Made by a program: the position numbers and the translations under genes. Positions 8,090-16,835 of a stretch of DNA of 43,724 nucleotides are shown one piece after another. This DNA comes from Gammaproteobacteria bacterium (GTDB lineage Bacteria; Pseudomonadota; Gammaproteobacteria; SZUA-152), in contig JAJRWE010000163.1 of assembly GCA_024276955.1 (NCBI GenBank), positions 1 through 43,724 of the forward strand, read 5' to 3'. Below the pieces are notes generated by a model. That model saw only the letters and a program-made list of their open reading frames with translations. It did not search any database and was not told the origin of the DNA. Numbering within the stretch: the first letter of the stretch is position 1; each line of letters opens with the position of its first letter.

Positions 8090-9787
8090 TCAATCACTGT
8101 TGTCAGATTGATAAACCCTGTCGCCATCGCGCAGAAAGAGGCCGCGTGGCAGGATAATTTTTTCACGCCCTCCCAGACCCTGACGGATCTCGGCCATGGC
8201 AAAATCTTCGATACCGGTGATCACGGGCTTCATGCGTACCTGCCCATCCTGCAGCACGGCCAAATACATCTGGCCCTCACGGTTCAACAGGGCCTCAAAG
8301 GGCACCTTGATGGCATGGGGGTTCCAGGCGGTACGAATCTCCGCATCCACTGCCTGACCCAGACGCAGATCAGGCGCCTGAGCACCGAGGCTGATAAATA
8401 CCTTTACCGGATGGGTATTCGCTTCCTGCTCCGTCACAGCACCCAGGCGGATGACCGTCTCCTGCCATTCCAGGCCCGGGAAGGCATCACTGGTGATCAA
8501 CACCGCTTGGCCCACCAGAATACGGCTGCTGTTGTCGGCAGCATCCACATGCGCTTCAATTTCACGCTGTGCCTCGCTGGCAAGCACATGCCGGCTGACG
8601 ATGTGCCCGGGCACCACGATGGACTGGTAAATCTCTCCCGTCTCAGGGAAGGTGGTCTGCACCGCCAATCCTTTGCTGAAATAAAACTGCCCGCCCTTGA
8701 AGGCGGCAAAACCCAGTGCCGCCAATACCATCACAACCAGCAAGGTACGACCGGAAAACAGCCTCTGCAGCCGGCTTGGTGGGCGCGACGGCAACCCATC
8801 AAAGGCGAACGAGTCGATATCATAGAGGCTATCGTCTGTGTCCCGATGGATGCCTTGGCGGTCGCGATGCTTGCGGCCCGGAGGCTGCTCGGGATCGATG
8901 ATAATCTCCACCTCACCCTCATATTCTATGGATTCATCACTCCCACTGCCGGATTCGGTGGAATCTGATACATTCCTTCGGAATCTGTCTTCCTCATCCG
9001 GCGCGGGCGTCTCCGCCGCGGCTTCCGGGCCCGCATCAGTCACTGGCTCAGGCGCCTGTGTGGGGCAGGGCTGTGTAATAGGCTGTGCGCAGCTGGCCAC
9101 GGCCCGCTCTATCATGCTCAGTGGCTCGGCTTCAGGCTCCTTGGTTACCGGCTCCGTAGATACAATATTTCCGCTGGACGGTTGCGCCTCCGCCCTCTCC
9201 AGCGGTGGATTTTCCGCCGGGACATCCGCCACCTGTAACACTGGAATGATCTTTTTGTCTTTAGCAGCGGGAGCCGGGGCCACCTGGATCGACGTCACCA
9301 GCGGAACATCCACTGGCTCACTGCTGCTGGCTCGTGACACAGCCTCTGTGGATTCGTGCCCCTCAAACAGTAGACGGCGGATGTGACCATCCAGCGCCCC
9401 GGCATCGACCGGCTTGGTCATCACCTGATTGGCGCCGGCATCATAGACCTTGACCAGCACCTCAGCATCGGTAGAGCCGGTAATGACGATAATAGGCAAT
9501 TGACTGAGCCTGGGCTGCCCACTCTGACGCAGGGTGCGGATCAGGTCATCACCGTCCATCCCTGTGGAGGATACTTTGAGATCGGTGAGCAACAAATCGT
9601 AGTCACCCTGAATCAGGGCGACAACGGCGGGTTCGGCAGACTGAAAATAGTCTACCTGGTAGCCACTGGGCTCCAGCATACGGCGCATGACAAAGGCGGC
9701 GGTGCGGCTGTCATCGACATAGCACAAACGTGCGGGAGGCTTTTTCGCCTCTGGTGGGTGAGTGGAGAGCTTCTCACTCATGACCAT
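8090..9787 (-). CDS. CheY-like receiver - acidic linker - TM - HlyD/membrane-fusion-like domain fusion
   Basis: N-term receiver YVDDSRTAA...LLTDLKVSSTG...VITGST...MTKPVD; TM LLVVMVLAALGFAAF; C-term adaptor-like IVVPGHIVSRHVLASEAQREIEAHVDAAD...LRLGQAVDAEIRTAWNPHAIKVPFEALLNREGQMYLAVLQDGQVRMKPV. Confidence 0.75.
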   Translation of the reverse strand: MVMSEKLSTHPPEAKKPPARLCYVDDSRTAAFVMRRMLEPSGYQVDYFQSAEPAVVALIQGDYDLLLTDLKVSSTGMDGDDLIRTLRQSGQPRLSQLPIIVITGSTDAEVLVKVYDAGANQVMTKPVDAGALDGHIRRLLFEGHESTEAVSRASSSEPVDVPLVTSIQVAPAPAAKDKKIIPVLQVADVPAENPPLERAEAQPSSGNIVSTEPVTKEPEAEPLSMIERAVASCAQPITQPCPTQAPEPVTDAGPEAAAETPAPDEEDRFRRNVSDSTESGSGSDESIEYEGEVEIIIDPEQPPGRKHRDRQGIHRDTDDSLYDIDSFAFDGLPSRPPSRLQRLFSGRTLLVVMVLAALGFAAFKGGQFYFSKGLAVQTTFPETGEIYQSIVVPGHIVSRHVLASEAQREIEAHVDAADNSSRILVGQAVLITSDAFPGLEWQETVIRLGAVTEQEANTHPVKVFISLGAQAPDLRLGQAVDAEIRTAWNPHAIKVPFEALLNREGQMYLAVLQDGQVRMKPVITGIEDFAMAEIRQGLGGREKIILPRGLFLRDGDRVYQSDNSD

Positions 9788-10150
9788 TATTACTCATGGA
9801 AAACAAACTCTGAAACGATTTCAACGGACGCGTGGCACTTTTCCCGTGACTGTCTGCCGTCTTCGGGGGTTCCATTTATTGCTGACGGCCTCTTACTTGT
9901 TTACGGCCTCTGCGGGGCGAAGAAATAGACGCGCCTATTATTATCTGTGCTGTGCCCATGCCCTGTTTCAGCAACTTGTTTTCAGCAAACCGCGAGGCAG
10001 CTCCCGGCATCACTGCCACTATAAGATTACCCGCCAGCTAAGTAAACTCGCCCCCGGTTGCGACAGCTCGTCGTTTGATGCAACATAGCCGGACAATAAT
10101 AAGACCGGCGGCGCTCGCAGGCATCAATTCTTTGATTGAGAGGAGTGGTT

Positions 10151-10264
10151 ATGATTGACTTGCTGACCTATATGGTAGGAACTGTCGCGGCTATAGGCTT
10201 CGCCCTGCTGGTATATCTTGTCTTCCAGATCTACAGTTCGGACACCTACACCCGCGAAGACTGA
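10151..10264 (+). CDS. Small (37 aa) single-TM membrane protein
   Basis: GAGGAG RBS then MIDLLTYMVGTVAAIGFALLVYLVFQIYSSDTYTRED*; followed by a strong hairpin. Confidence 0.6.
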   Translation: MIDLLTYMVGTVAAIGFALLVYLVFQIYSSDTYTRED

Positions 10265-10328
10265 TCGCCTTGTCTGGCGCATTTTCAGGCGCAACAGGGC
10301 TGTCAAAATGATGGTTAACACCCCCTAC

Positions 10329-10368
10329 AAATCGGCGCCTCAGGCAAGCGGCCTGCAGGCGCCGATTT
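10329..10368. terminator. Hairpin between the convergent small ORF and the sensor kinase
   Basis: AAATCGGCGCCT...AGGCGCCGATTT with T-rich flank (gattttat) on the + strand. Confidence 0.8.
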
Positions 10369-10401
10369 TATCTCGGCCGCAGTGACAGCCAGGAAAGAGT
10401 A

Positions 10402-11775
10402 CTACCCCTTCGGCCCAGCCGGCAACCAAACGTGCACCGCCGCACCACCCAGTTCACTTTCACCAATCTCCAGCGTTCCGCCATACAACTGTACGATATC
10501 CCGTACGATAGAGAGGCCTATGCCATGTCCGGCAATATCCGAATCGGCCCGACGACCGCGCTGCATGACATAGCGCACCATTTCGGAAGGAATGCCGGGG
10601 CCATCATCCTCGACATGGATAAACAGATCCATTTCACCATTGCGCGGCCCGGCCTCGGCGCGAGCCCGCACATGCACCTTTCCCCGACACCATTTAAAGG
10701 CGTTGTCGGTGAGGTTGCCTACAATCTCCATCAGGTCGCCCTCATCACCGGCAAACTCCAGATCGGACTGCAACTCAGCCACCGTTTGCACCCCCTTGTC
10801 GGCATAAACTTTGTGTAGACCGGCCAATACTTTCTCCACAATACCCTGTACAGCGATAGGCGCAGACAATACCGTCCAGCCCGAGGTCGCGGCACGCCGC
10901 AACTGATAACCCGTGAGCTGATTCATACGCTCCACCTGTTCCAGCACGACGTGGGGCAGATCGGTTTTACCGTCACGGTTTTCCGCTGCACTCTGCAGGA
11001 TCGCGAGGGGCGTTTTGAGGCTGTGAGCGAGGTCGCCGAGGGTTCGCCGGTAACGCTCCAGATGCTCTTGCTGATGGGAGAGCAGACCATTAATGTTACT
11101 GGTCAGTGTCTGCAATTCGAGCGGATAACGCCCTTTCAAACGTGTCTGCGTACCCTCTTCGATGGCGCGCAATTCATCGGCGGCATGCTTTAACGGCAAC
11201 AGCCCCCAGCGCAGGATGCCCCACTGAACCGCCAGCAGTAGCAGCGCCACGCCCCCCAGCGTCCCCCACAGGCTGCCTCGGAAGGCCGCGATCCGGGCAT
11301 CGAATTCGGTCATGTCCTGCGCCACACTGAAGGTATAGTCTTGTCCGGGATCGGGGGAATCACTCCACACCACACCGTAACTAAACAGGTAAAGCCGGTG
11401 ACCATCAGGCAAGGTAATCTGCCGGCTGCTCTGGGCCAGGCGGGGGAGGTTCTTTGCAAAAGGGATCGACATACCCTGTATGGATTCCGAGCGCCACAAC
11501 CATTCTCCATCATTGCTGGAGACCTCGCCAAAGAGACCGGATTCCGGATCGTAAAAACGTGTATCCGGCAATTCCTTATCCATGATGAGACGCCCGTTAT
11601 CACCCATCTCGGCCGCGGAAATCAGGGCATAGACATGGCCGAACATGCGCTCTTCCATGTCCTGTTCAATGCTGTCGTGATAGATTTTTTCGAGGGTAAT
11701 CTCGGCCAGCCCAAAGAAACTGAAGAGCACCGCACTGGCCGCAATCAGCACGCGGGTATTCAGGGAAAGGGGCAT
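10402..11775 (-). CDS. PhoQ-like sensor histidine kinase
   Basis: two TM regions, H-box LAHSLKTPLAILQSA, N/G boxes NLTDNAFKWC, VEDDGPGIP, RGRRADSDIAGHGIGLSIV. Confidence 0.9.
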   Translation of the reverse strand: MPLSLNTRVLIAASAVLFSFFGLAEITLEKIYHDSIEQDMEERMFGHVYALISAAEMGDNGRLIMDKELPDTRFYDPESGLFGEVSSNDGEWLWRSESIQGMSIPFAKNLPRLAQSSRQITLPDGHRLYLFSYGVVWSDSPDPGQDYTFSVAQDMTEFDARIAAFRGSLWGTLGGVALLLLAVQWGILRWGLLPLKHAADELRAIEEGTQTRLKGRYPLELQTLTSNINGLLSHQQEHLERYRRTLGDLAHSLKTPLAILQSAAENRDGKTDLPHVVLEQVERMNQLTGYQLRRAATSGWTVLSAPIAVQGIVEKVLAGLHKVYADKGVQTVAELQSDLEFAGDEGDLMEIVGNLTDNAFKWCRGKVHVRARAEAGPRNGEMDLFIHVEDDGPGIPSEMVRYVMQRGRRADSDIAGHGIGLSIVRDIVQLYGGTLEIGESELGGAAVHVWLPAGPKG

Positions 11776-12470
11776 CAGGTGCTGCGGTTCTCAGTGGTCG
11801 GTGTCAGGGCAAACCGATAGCCCCGGCCACGCAGGGTTTCTATGACGTTCAGGACGCCGTCAGGATCGAGCTTACGGCGCAAACGGCCAATTAAGACCTC
11901 GATGACATTGCTGTCACGGTCGAAGTCCTGATCATAGATGTGTTCAGTGAGCTCGGACTTGGACACGACCTGACCCGCGCGCAATACCAAATATTCCAGC
12001 ACCCGATACTCATAGGCGGTCAGTTCGATGGACTTTTCATCGACAATCACCTGCTGAGTGCCAATGTCAACATGCAGCGAACCGAAAATCAGCTCTGACT
12101 GGGTCCAGCCGGCCGACCTGCGCATGAGTGCTTTGAGACGCGCCAGCAATTCCTCCATGTGGAAAGGCTTGACCAAATAGTCATCACCGCCGGCTTCGAG
12201 GCCTTCGACCTTATCCTGCCAACGATCCCGGGCAGTAAGAATCAGGATCGGAAATGCCTTGCCTTCACTGCGCAAATGGCGAATCAGATCGATGCCGGAC
12301 AGCTTGGGCAGACCCAGATCCACCACGCCCACATCAATGGGATACTCGCGCCCCAGGTATTGCCCCTCCTCACCATCGGCTGCCTGATCCACAACGAAGC
12401 CTTCTTGCCGCAAACGGGTGGCGAGTTCTTCGCGCAACCGCAGTTCGTCTTCAACAACCAAGACACGCAT
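11775..12470 (-). CDS. PhoP-like OmpR-family response regulator
   Basis: MRVLVVEDELRLREELATRLRQEGF...VVDLGLPKLSGIDLIR...VKPFH; winged-helix C-terminus VIEVLIGRLRRKLDPDG..RGRGYRF. Confidence 0.93.
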   Translation of the reverse strand: MRVLVVEDELRLREELATRLRQEGFVVDQAADGEEGQYLGREYPIDVGVVDLGLPKLSGIDLIRHLRSEGKAFPILILTARDRWQDKVEGLEAGGDDYLVKPFHMEELLARLKALMRRSAGWTQSELIFGSLHVDIGTQQVIVDEKSIELTAYEYRVLEYLVLRAGQVVSKSELTEHIYDQDFDRDSNVIEVLIGRLRRKLDPDGVLNVIETLRGRGYRFALTPTTENRST

Positions 12471-12704
12471 AGTACTAAATCTCTTGAGGGACCGCCGGAT
12501 AGGCAGGAATGAAAATCACTAAACCTGAAAGGTGGTAACGCACCTTTGCTAGATTAGCGCCATTGCATTGAAATGCAAAGAGGAAATGTCATCCGGGTGG
12601 ACTGCCACCCGTCTGACACGGGACGTACGTTCAAACGTGATCAGATATGGGACCGGCGCCCAGGGGGTCTGGGGCGCCATTTCCTTGTCCCGCGCAAAAC
12701 AACA

Positions 12705-13013
12705 TTAAAGGGTTAAAATGTAATCGACCAGCTTGTCGATATTGGCATCGGAAACACGCGGTGAGTACGGAGGCATGGGAGCAGAACCCCAGACGCCCTT
12801 ACCGCCCTTCTTGATCTTGACGGCCAGCTTGGCCCTGGCATCGGCATCGTCCTTGTATTTGGCGGCAACCTCTTTCCAGGACGGGCCGACGATCTTTTTA
12901 TCGACGCTGTGGCAAGCCATGCAACCGCTCTTTTTGGCCAAGGCCAGATCAGCCATTGCGGAACCCGAGATGACCATGGAAACCAAACCCAATGCGATCA
13001 AAACCTTTTTCAT
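12705..13013 (-). CDS. Class I c-type cytochrome (c551/c552-like)
   Basis: signal peptide, CMACH heme motif, MPPYSPRVSDANIDKLVDYIL. Confidence 0.93.
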   Translation of the reverse strand: MKKVLIALGLVSMVISGSAMADLALAKKSGCMACHSVDKKIVGPSWKEVAAKYKDDADARAKLAVKIKKGGKGVWGSAPMPPYSPRVSDANIDKLVDYILTL

Positions 13014-13098
13014 TACTTACCCTCCACAGGCAAAATTTCCACAATACCGCGAAGGTACTCCGCAAAAACTGAACACGCACTGAACACGACTAAATTAC

Positions 13099-14262
13099 TC
13101 AGGTATAACCTTTAAATCGCCGCGTGTTCTTGCGCAAGCGTGCCTGAGTCCCGGCCCAGGGCGCCTGCCATGCCAAGCCTGGACGCATCAATCCACGGCA
13201 CAGACGCAGCAACCCGCCGATATCATCACCGTGGACAAATTCAGGCGCCGGACCCTGTGCCTTGGGGCAATCCATGCCACCATCGAAGCCTTGATTGTGA
13301 TAGTTGCCCAGTGGCAGGGTCAGGCCGATGGTGGGAATACCCCAGGCCGTGGCGGCGGTTGCCTCACAGGAGCCACCATCCATGATGCGTCGCTGGTGCC
13401 TGTCCGGCAGCAGCCTTTCCGCCAAATCCGAGAGCAGGCGCAGGCCGCCCGGGTCGAAGGTTGTACGCCGATCTCCCAGGCGCACTACCGGCCCCTTGCC
13501 GATGCGCGCACCGGGCCGTGTCCGCGAGGCCTCCAGGCTGACACACACCAATGGGCGGCGTCGCTCATCCAGCCAGCCCAGGTCGAAGTGCCGCACGGCA
13601 CCGACAAAGCCCACTTCCTCCGCCCGCGTCAGCAGGCCCAGAAAGGGTGGCCGGCTGGCCTTGCCGCGTTTAAACAGATCGATGGCCGTAGAGACAATTG
13701 CAAATACCCCGGCCAGATCATCGACAGCGCGGGCATAAATGCGCTTGCCGCTACGCCAGTAAGGCGAACGGAATTGCAGGCCCCCGAACAACTGTCTTGC
13801 CGGCAGGTGGCGCGCCAGTTCACTGTTAAACTGAACCACGGCACTGTCCATCGCCCATCCCTGCTTGAGCAGCTTGACCTTTCTCAGCCGTCCCTCTCCC
13901 AGCACCCTCTCCCCGTCAGACAGCCAGACCTCGGCCCCGGCCACATGCTTGACAGGCGAGCCCCCCAGCCATTTCACAGCGAGGCGCTTTTCATCGAGCC
14001 AACGCACGCCGTGAAAGCCCGGGTGGTCCATGTGGGCAATGAACAGGCGCACCGGCTGTTCGGATCTTTCCCGCAGCAGGCGGCGATAGGCGGCGCGTGA
14101 ACCAACACCGACGATCAGATTGCCCGCTGGATCCTCGAAACAGGGCACGCCAGCATGCTGCAGGTGGGTGGTGACACAGCGCAGCACATGCACCTCCCGG
14201 AAGGGGGCGGTGGGCTGGGAGAGAATATCCTTGAGAAGTTGCTGGCGGGTGGTGGTCAGCAT
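13099..14262 (-). CDS. M20/M28/M42-type metallopeptidase
   Basis: FIAHMDHPGFHG, ARAVDDLAGVFAI, TRAEEVGFVGA, GGSCEATAATAWGIPTIGLTLPLGNYHNQGF metal-ligand style motifs. Confidence 0.8.
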   Translation of the reverse strand: MLTTTRQQLLKDILSQPTAPFREVHVLRCVTTHLQHAGVPCFEDPAGNLIVGVGSRAAYRRLLRERSEQPVRLFIAHMDHPGFHGVRWLDEKRLAVKWLGGSPVKHVAGAEVWLSDGERVLGEGRLRKVKLLKQGWAMDSAVVQFNSELARHLPARQLFGGLQFRSPYWRSGKRIYARAVDDLAGVFAIVSTAIDLFKRGKASRPPFLGLLTRAEEVGFVGAVRHFDLGWLDERRRPLVCVSLEASRTRPGARIGKGPVVRLGDRRTTFDPGGLRLLSDLAERLLPDRHQRRIMDGGSCEATAATAWGIPTIGLTLPLGNYHNQGFDGGMDCPKAQGPAPEFVHGDDIGGLLRLCRGLMRPGLAWQAPWAGTQARLRKNTRRFKGYT

Positions 14263-14274
14263 AAAGAGGAAGGG

Positions 14275-14697
14275 TTAATCCACAGGCTCCGCATCACGCC
14301 GATCGGCAAAGCGGGTCACATCGCCCATCTGTAGTTCGCCGTCGTGAACGGCACCTTCGGCAATGGCGATGACCCGGCTGGTGAGCTTGCCGCGGATGCG
14401 CGCCGTGGAGATGATTTCTATCTTCTCGCGCGCCACCAGACTCCCCTCCACCTGCCCGGCAATGAGCACATTGTTGGCGACGATATCACCGACCCAACGA
14501 CCGCCTTCAGCGATCACCAGGGTGCCATCGATGTCACAGTCACCCTCGATGCACCCATAGACGATGCAGTGACCCGCCCCGCCCAGGGCGCCCGTGAAAT
14601 GCGCTTCGGGACCAATGCTGGTAGCAAAGCCCTCGACCCGGTCAAGAATCCTGCGTCCCTTGGCCTTGCCCAGGTTGATGGCTGGTTCTTTACTCAC
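14275..14697 (-). CDS. Bactofilin (polymer-forming cytoskeletal protein)
   Basis: 140 aa beta-helical repeat pattern GDCDIDGTLVIAEGGRWVGDIVANNVLIAGQVEGSLVAREKIEIISTARIRGKL. Confidence 0.85.
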   Translation of the reverse strand: MSKEPAINLGKAKGRRILDRVEGFATSIGPEAHFTGALGGAGHCIVYGCIEGDCDIDGTLVIAEGGRWVGDIVANNVLIAGQVEGSLVAREKIEIISTARIRGKLTSRVIAIAEGAVHDGELQMGDVTRFADRRDAEPVD

Positions 14698-14727
14698 AAC
14701 TGAATCACACGCATTCCGAATACACCG

Positions 14728-15942
14728 CTACTTGTGACGCTGGAAAACGAGACAGGCGTTGGTGCCGCCAAAGCCGAAGCTATTGGACATCACCGTGTCG
14801 AGGCCGGCATTGTCGATACGCTCGCGGGCGATGGGGAAATCGGCGGCGGCCGGGTCGATCTCTTCGATGTTCGCCGAGGCGGCAACGAAATCATTTTCCA
14901 TCATCAATATGGCGTAGATGGCCTCGTTGACACCCGCCGCACCCAGGGCGTGGCCGGTCAGCGATTTGGTGGAATTGATGTGTGGCACGTCGTCACCGAA
15001 CACCTCGCGCAGCGCGCCCAGCTCCTTGGTGTCACCCACCGGCGTGCTGGTGCCATGGGCATTGATATAGTCGACCTTGCCATCGACCGTGGCCAGCGCC
15101 TGCTGCATACAGCGCACCGCCCCCTCGCCAGAAGGCTGCACCATATCGTGACCATCACAGGTCGCGCCATAGCCCACCAGCTCGGCATAAATCTTCGCGC
15201 CGCGTGCCTTGGCGTGCTCCAGCTCTTCCAGCACCAGCAGACCACCGCCACCGGCGATCACGAAGCCATCACGATTGGCGTCGAAGGCGCGTGAGGCCTT
15301 GTCCGGGGTATCATTGTACTTGGATGACATGGCGCCCATGGCGTCAAACAGCACGGACTGGCTCCAGTGCAGCTCCTCGCCGCCGCCGGCAAAGACGATG
15401 TCCTGCTTGCCCAGCTGGATCAGTTCCATACCGTTGCCGATGCAGTGCGCGCTGGTGGAACAGGCGGAGCTGATGGAATAGCTCACACCCTTGATCTTGA
15501 AGGCGGTGCCCAGGCAGGCGGAGGTCGTGCTCCCCATGGTGCGCGGTACCATGAACGGCCCGACCTTGCGCACGCCTTTGGAGCGCAGCAAATCGGCGGC
15601 CAGCACCACGTTTTCGTTGGAGGCGCCGCCGGAACCCACCACCAGACCACTGCGAGGATTGGATATCAGCTCCTCGTTCAGACCGGCATCTTTGACGGCC
15701 TGCGCCATGGCGAGATAATTGAACGCCGCAGCATCACCCATGAAGCGGCGCAGCTTACGGTCGATGAGTTCCTCGGTGTTCAGGCGCACCGGGCCGTGAA
15801 TCTGGCTGCGAAAACCAAGATCGGCATATTCCTGACTGAATTCGATGCCGGAACGCCCTTCACGCAGTGAGTCCAATACTTCCTGCTTATTATTTCCGAT
15901 GCTGGATACGATGCCCAGTCCGGTGATTACAACGCGTCTCAC
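14728..15942 (-). CDS. fabB: 3-oxoacyl-ACP synthase I
   Basis: [59 protein letters not shown]. Confidence 0.96.
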   Translation of the reverse strand: MRRVVITGLGIVSSIGNNKQEVLDSLREGRSGIEFSQEYADLGFRSQIHGPVRLNTEELIDRKLRRFMGDAAAFNYLAMAQAVKDAGLNEELISNPRSGLVVGSGGASNENVVLAADLLRSKGVRKVGPFMVPRTMGSTTSACLGTAFKIKGVSYSISSACSTSAHCIGNGMELIQLGKQDIVFAGGGEELHWSQSVLFDAMGAMSSKYNDTPDKASRAFDANRDGFVIAGGGGLLVLEELEHAKARGAKIYAELVGYGATCDGHDMVQPSGEGAVRCMQQALATVDGKVDYINAHGTSTPVGDTKELGALREVFGDDVPHINSTKSLTGHALGAAGVNEAIYAILMMENDFVAASANIEEIDPAAADFPIARERIDNAGLDTVMSNSFGFGGTNACLVFQRHK

Positions 15943-15960
15943 AATGCTTTCCTCGCTTCC

Positions 15961-16500
15961 TCAGAAATTTTCAGTGGAAGTAAACAGGCCGACCCGCAGG
16001 TCCTTTGCAGAATAGATTTCCCGGCCATCGACTTCCATTACCGCATCGGCAATGCCCATCACCAGTTTACGCATAATGACGCGCTTCATATTGATGCGAT
16101 AGGTCACCATTTTGTTGGCTGGCGTCACCTGTCCAGTAAATTTTACCTCACCGGCGCCGAGTGCCCGCCCACGTCCAGGGCCACCACTCCAGCCGAGGAA
16201 GAAACCCACCAGCTGCCACATGGCATCGATACCCAGACATCCGGGCATCACCGGATCACCCTCGAAGTGGCACTCGAAAAACCACAGGTCTGGCGTGATA
16301 TCCAGCTCGGCGATGATTTCGCCCTTGCCATAAGTACCACCGGTATCGGCGATACGGGCGATACGATCACACATCAGCATAGGCGGCAACGGCAGCTGGG
16401 CATTGCCTTCACCAAATAGCTCACCCCGGCCGCAGCTGAGCAATTCCTCGCGGGAATAACTGCCTTGTCTGGGTGAAATTTCAGTTTCGATTGACGACAT
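15961..16500 (-). CDS. fabA: 3-hydroxydecanoyl-ACP dehydratase/isomerase
   Basis: [42 protein letters not shown]. Confidence 0.96.
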   Translation of the reverse strand: MSSIETEISPRQGSYSREELLSCGRGELFGEGNAQLPLPPMLMCDRIARIADTGGTYGKGEIIAELDITPDLWFFECHFEGDPVMPGCLGIDAMWQLVGFFLGWSGGPGRGRALGAGEVKFTGQVTPANKMVTYRINMKRVIMRKLVMGIADAVMEVDGREIYSAKDLRVGLFTSTENF

Positions 16501-16835
16501 ACGAGCGATCCCCATGCTTGCCTGTAGTTTTTTGAATTTGGAATTTGGAATAAGTAATAAAGAGTCAGTAATAAAAGACAGCGCCGTGCGGTAATACTCC
16601 GCCCGGCAGCGTTTGCCGGCGTAGATTACCATACCCCGTCAGGGTTTTGGGAGCCGCCGGGCTAAGGACGCCCAGCGGGACGGCTCTCCGGGTTGGCGGG
16701 GTCCGTGCCGGTATCCACCTCCTCGATATCCGACAGGCCATCGGCAGCGGAATCCTGCCCCTCATCAACGGCCACTGAATTTGCACACAAATAGCGCTAC
16801 CGCTGCTGCGAATGAACAGCGGGGAAAGTGACTTC

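Noticed and set aside
10120-10140. catcaattctttgattga as an FNR box upstream of the small ORF
   Set aside because: Half-sites are in the inverted order (ATCAA-N4-TTGAT) compared with the FNR consensus TTGAT-N4-ATCAA
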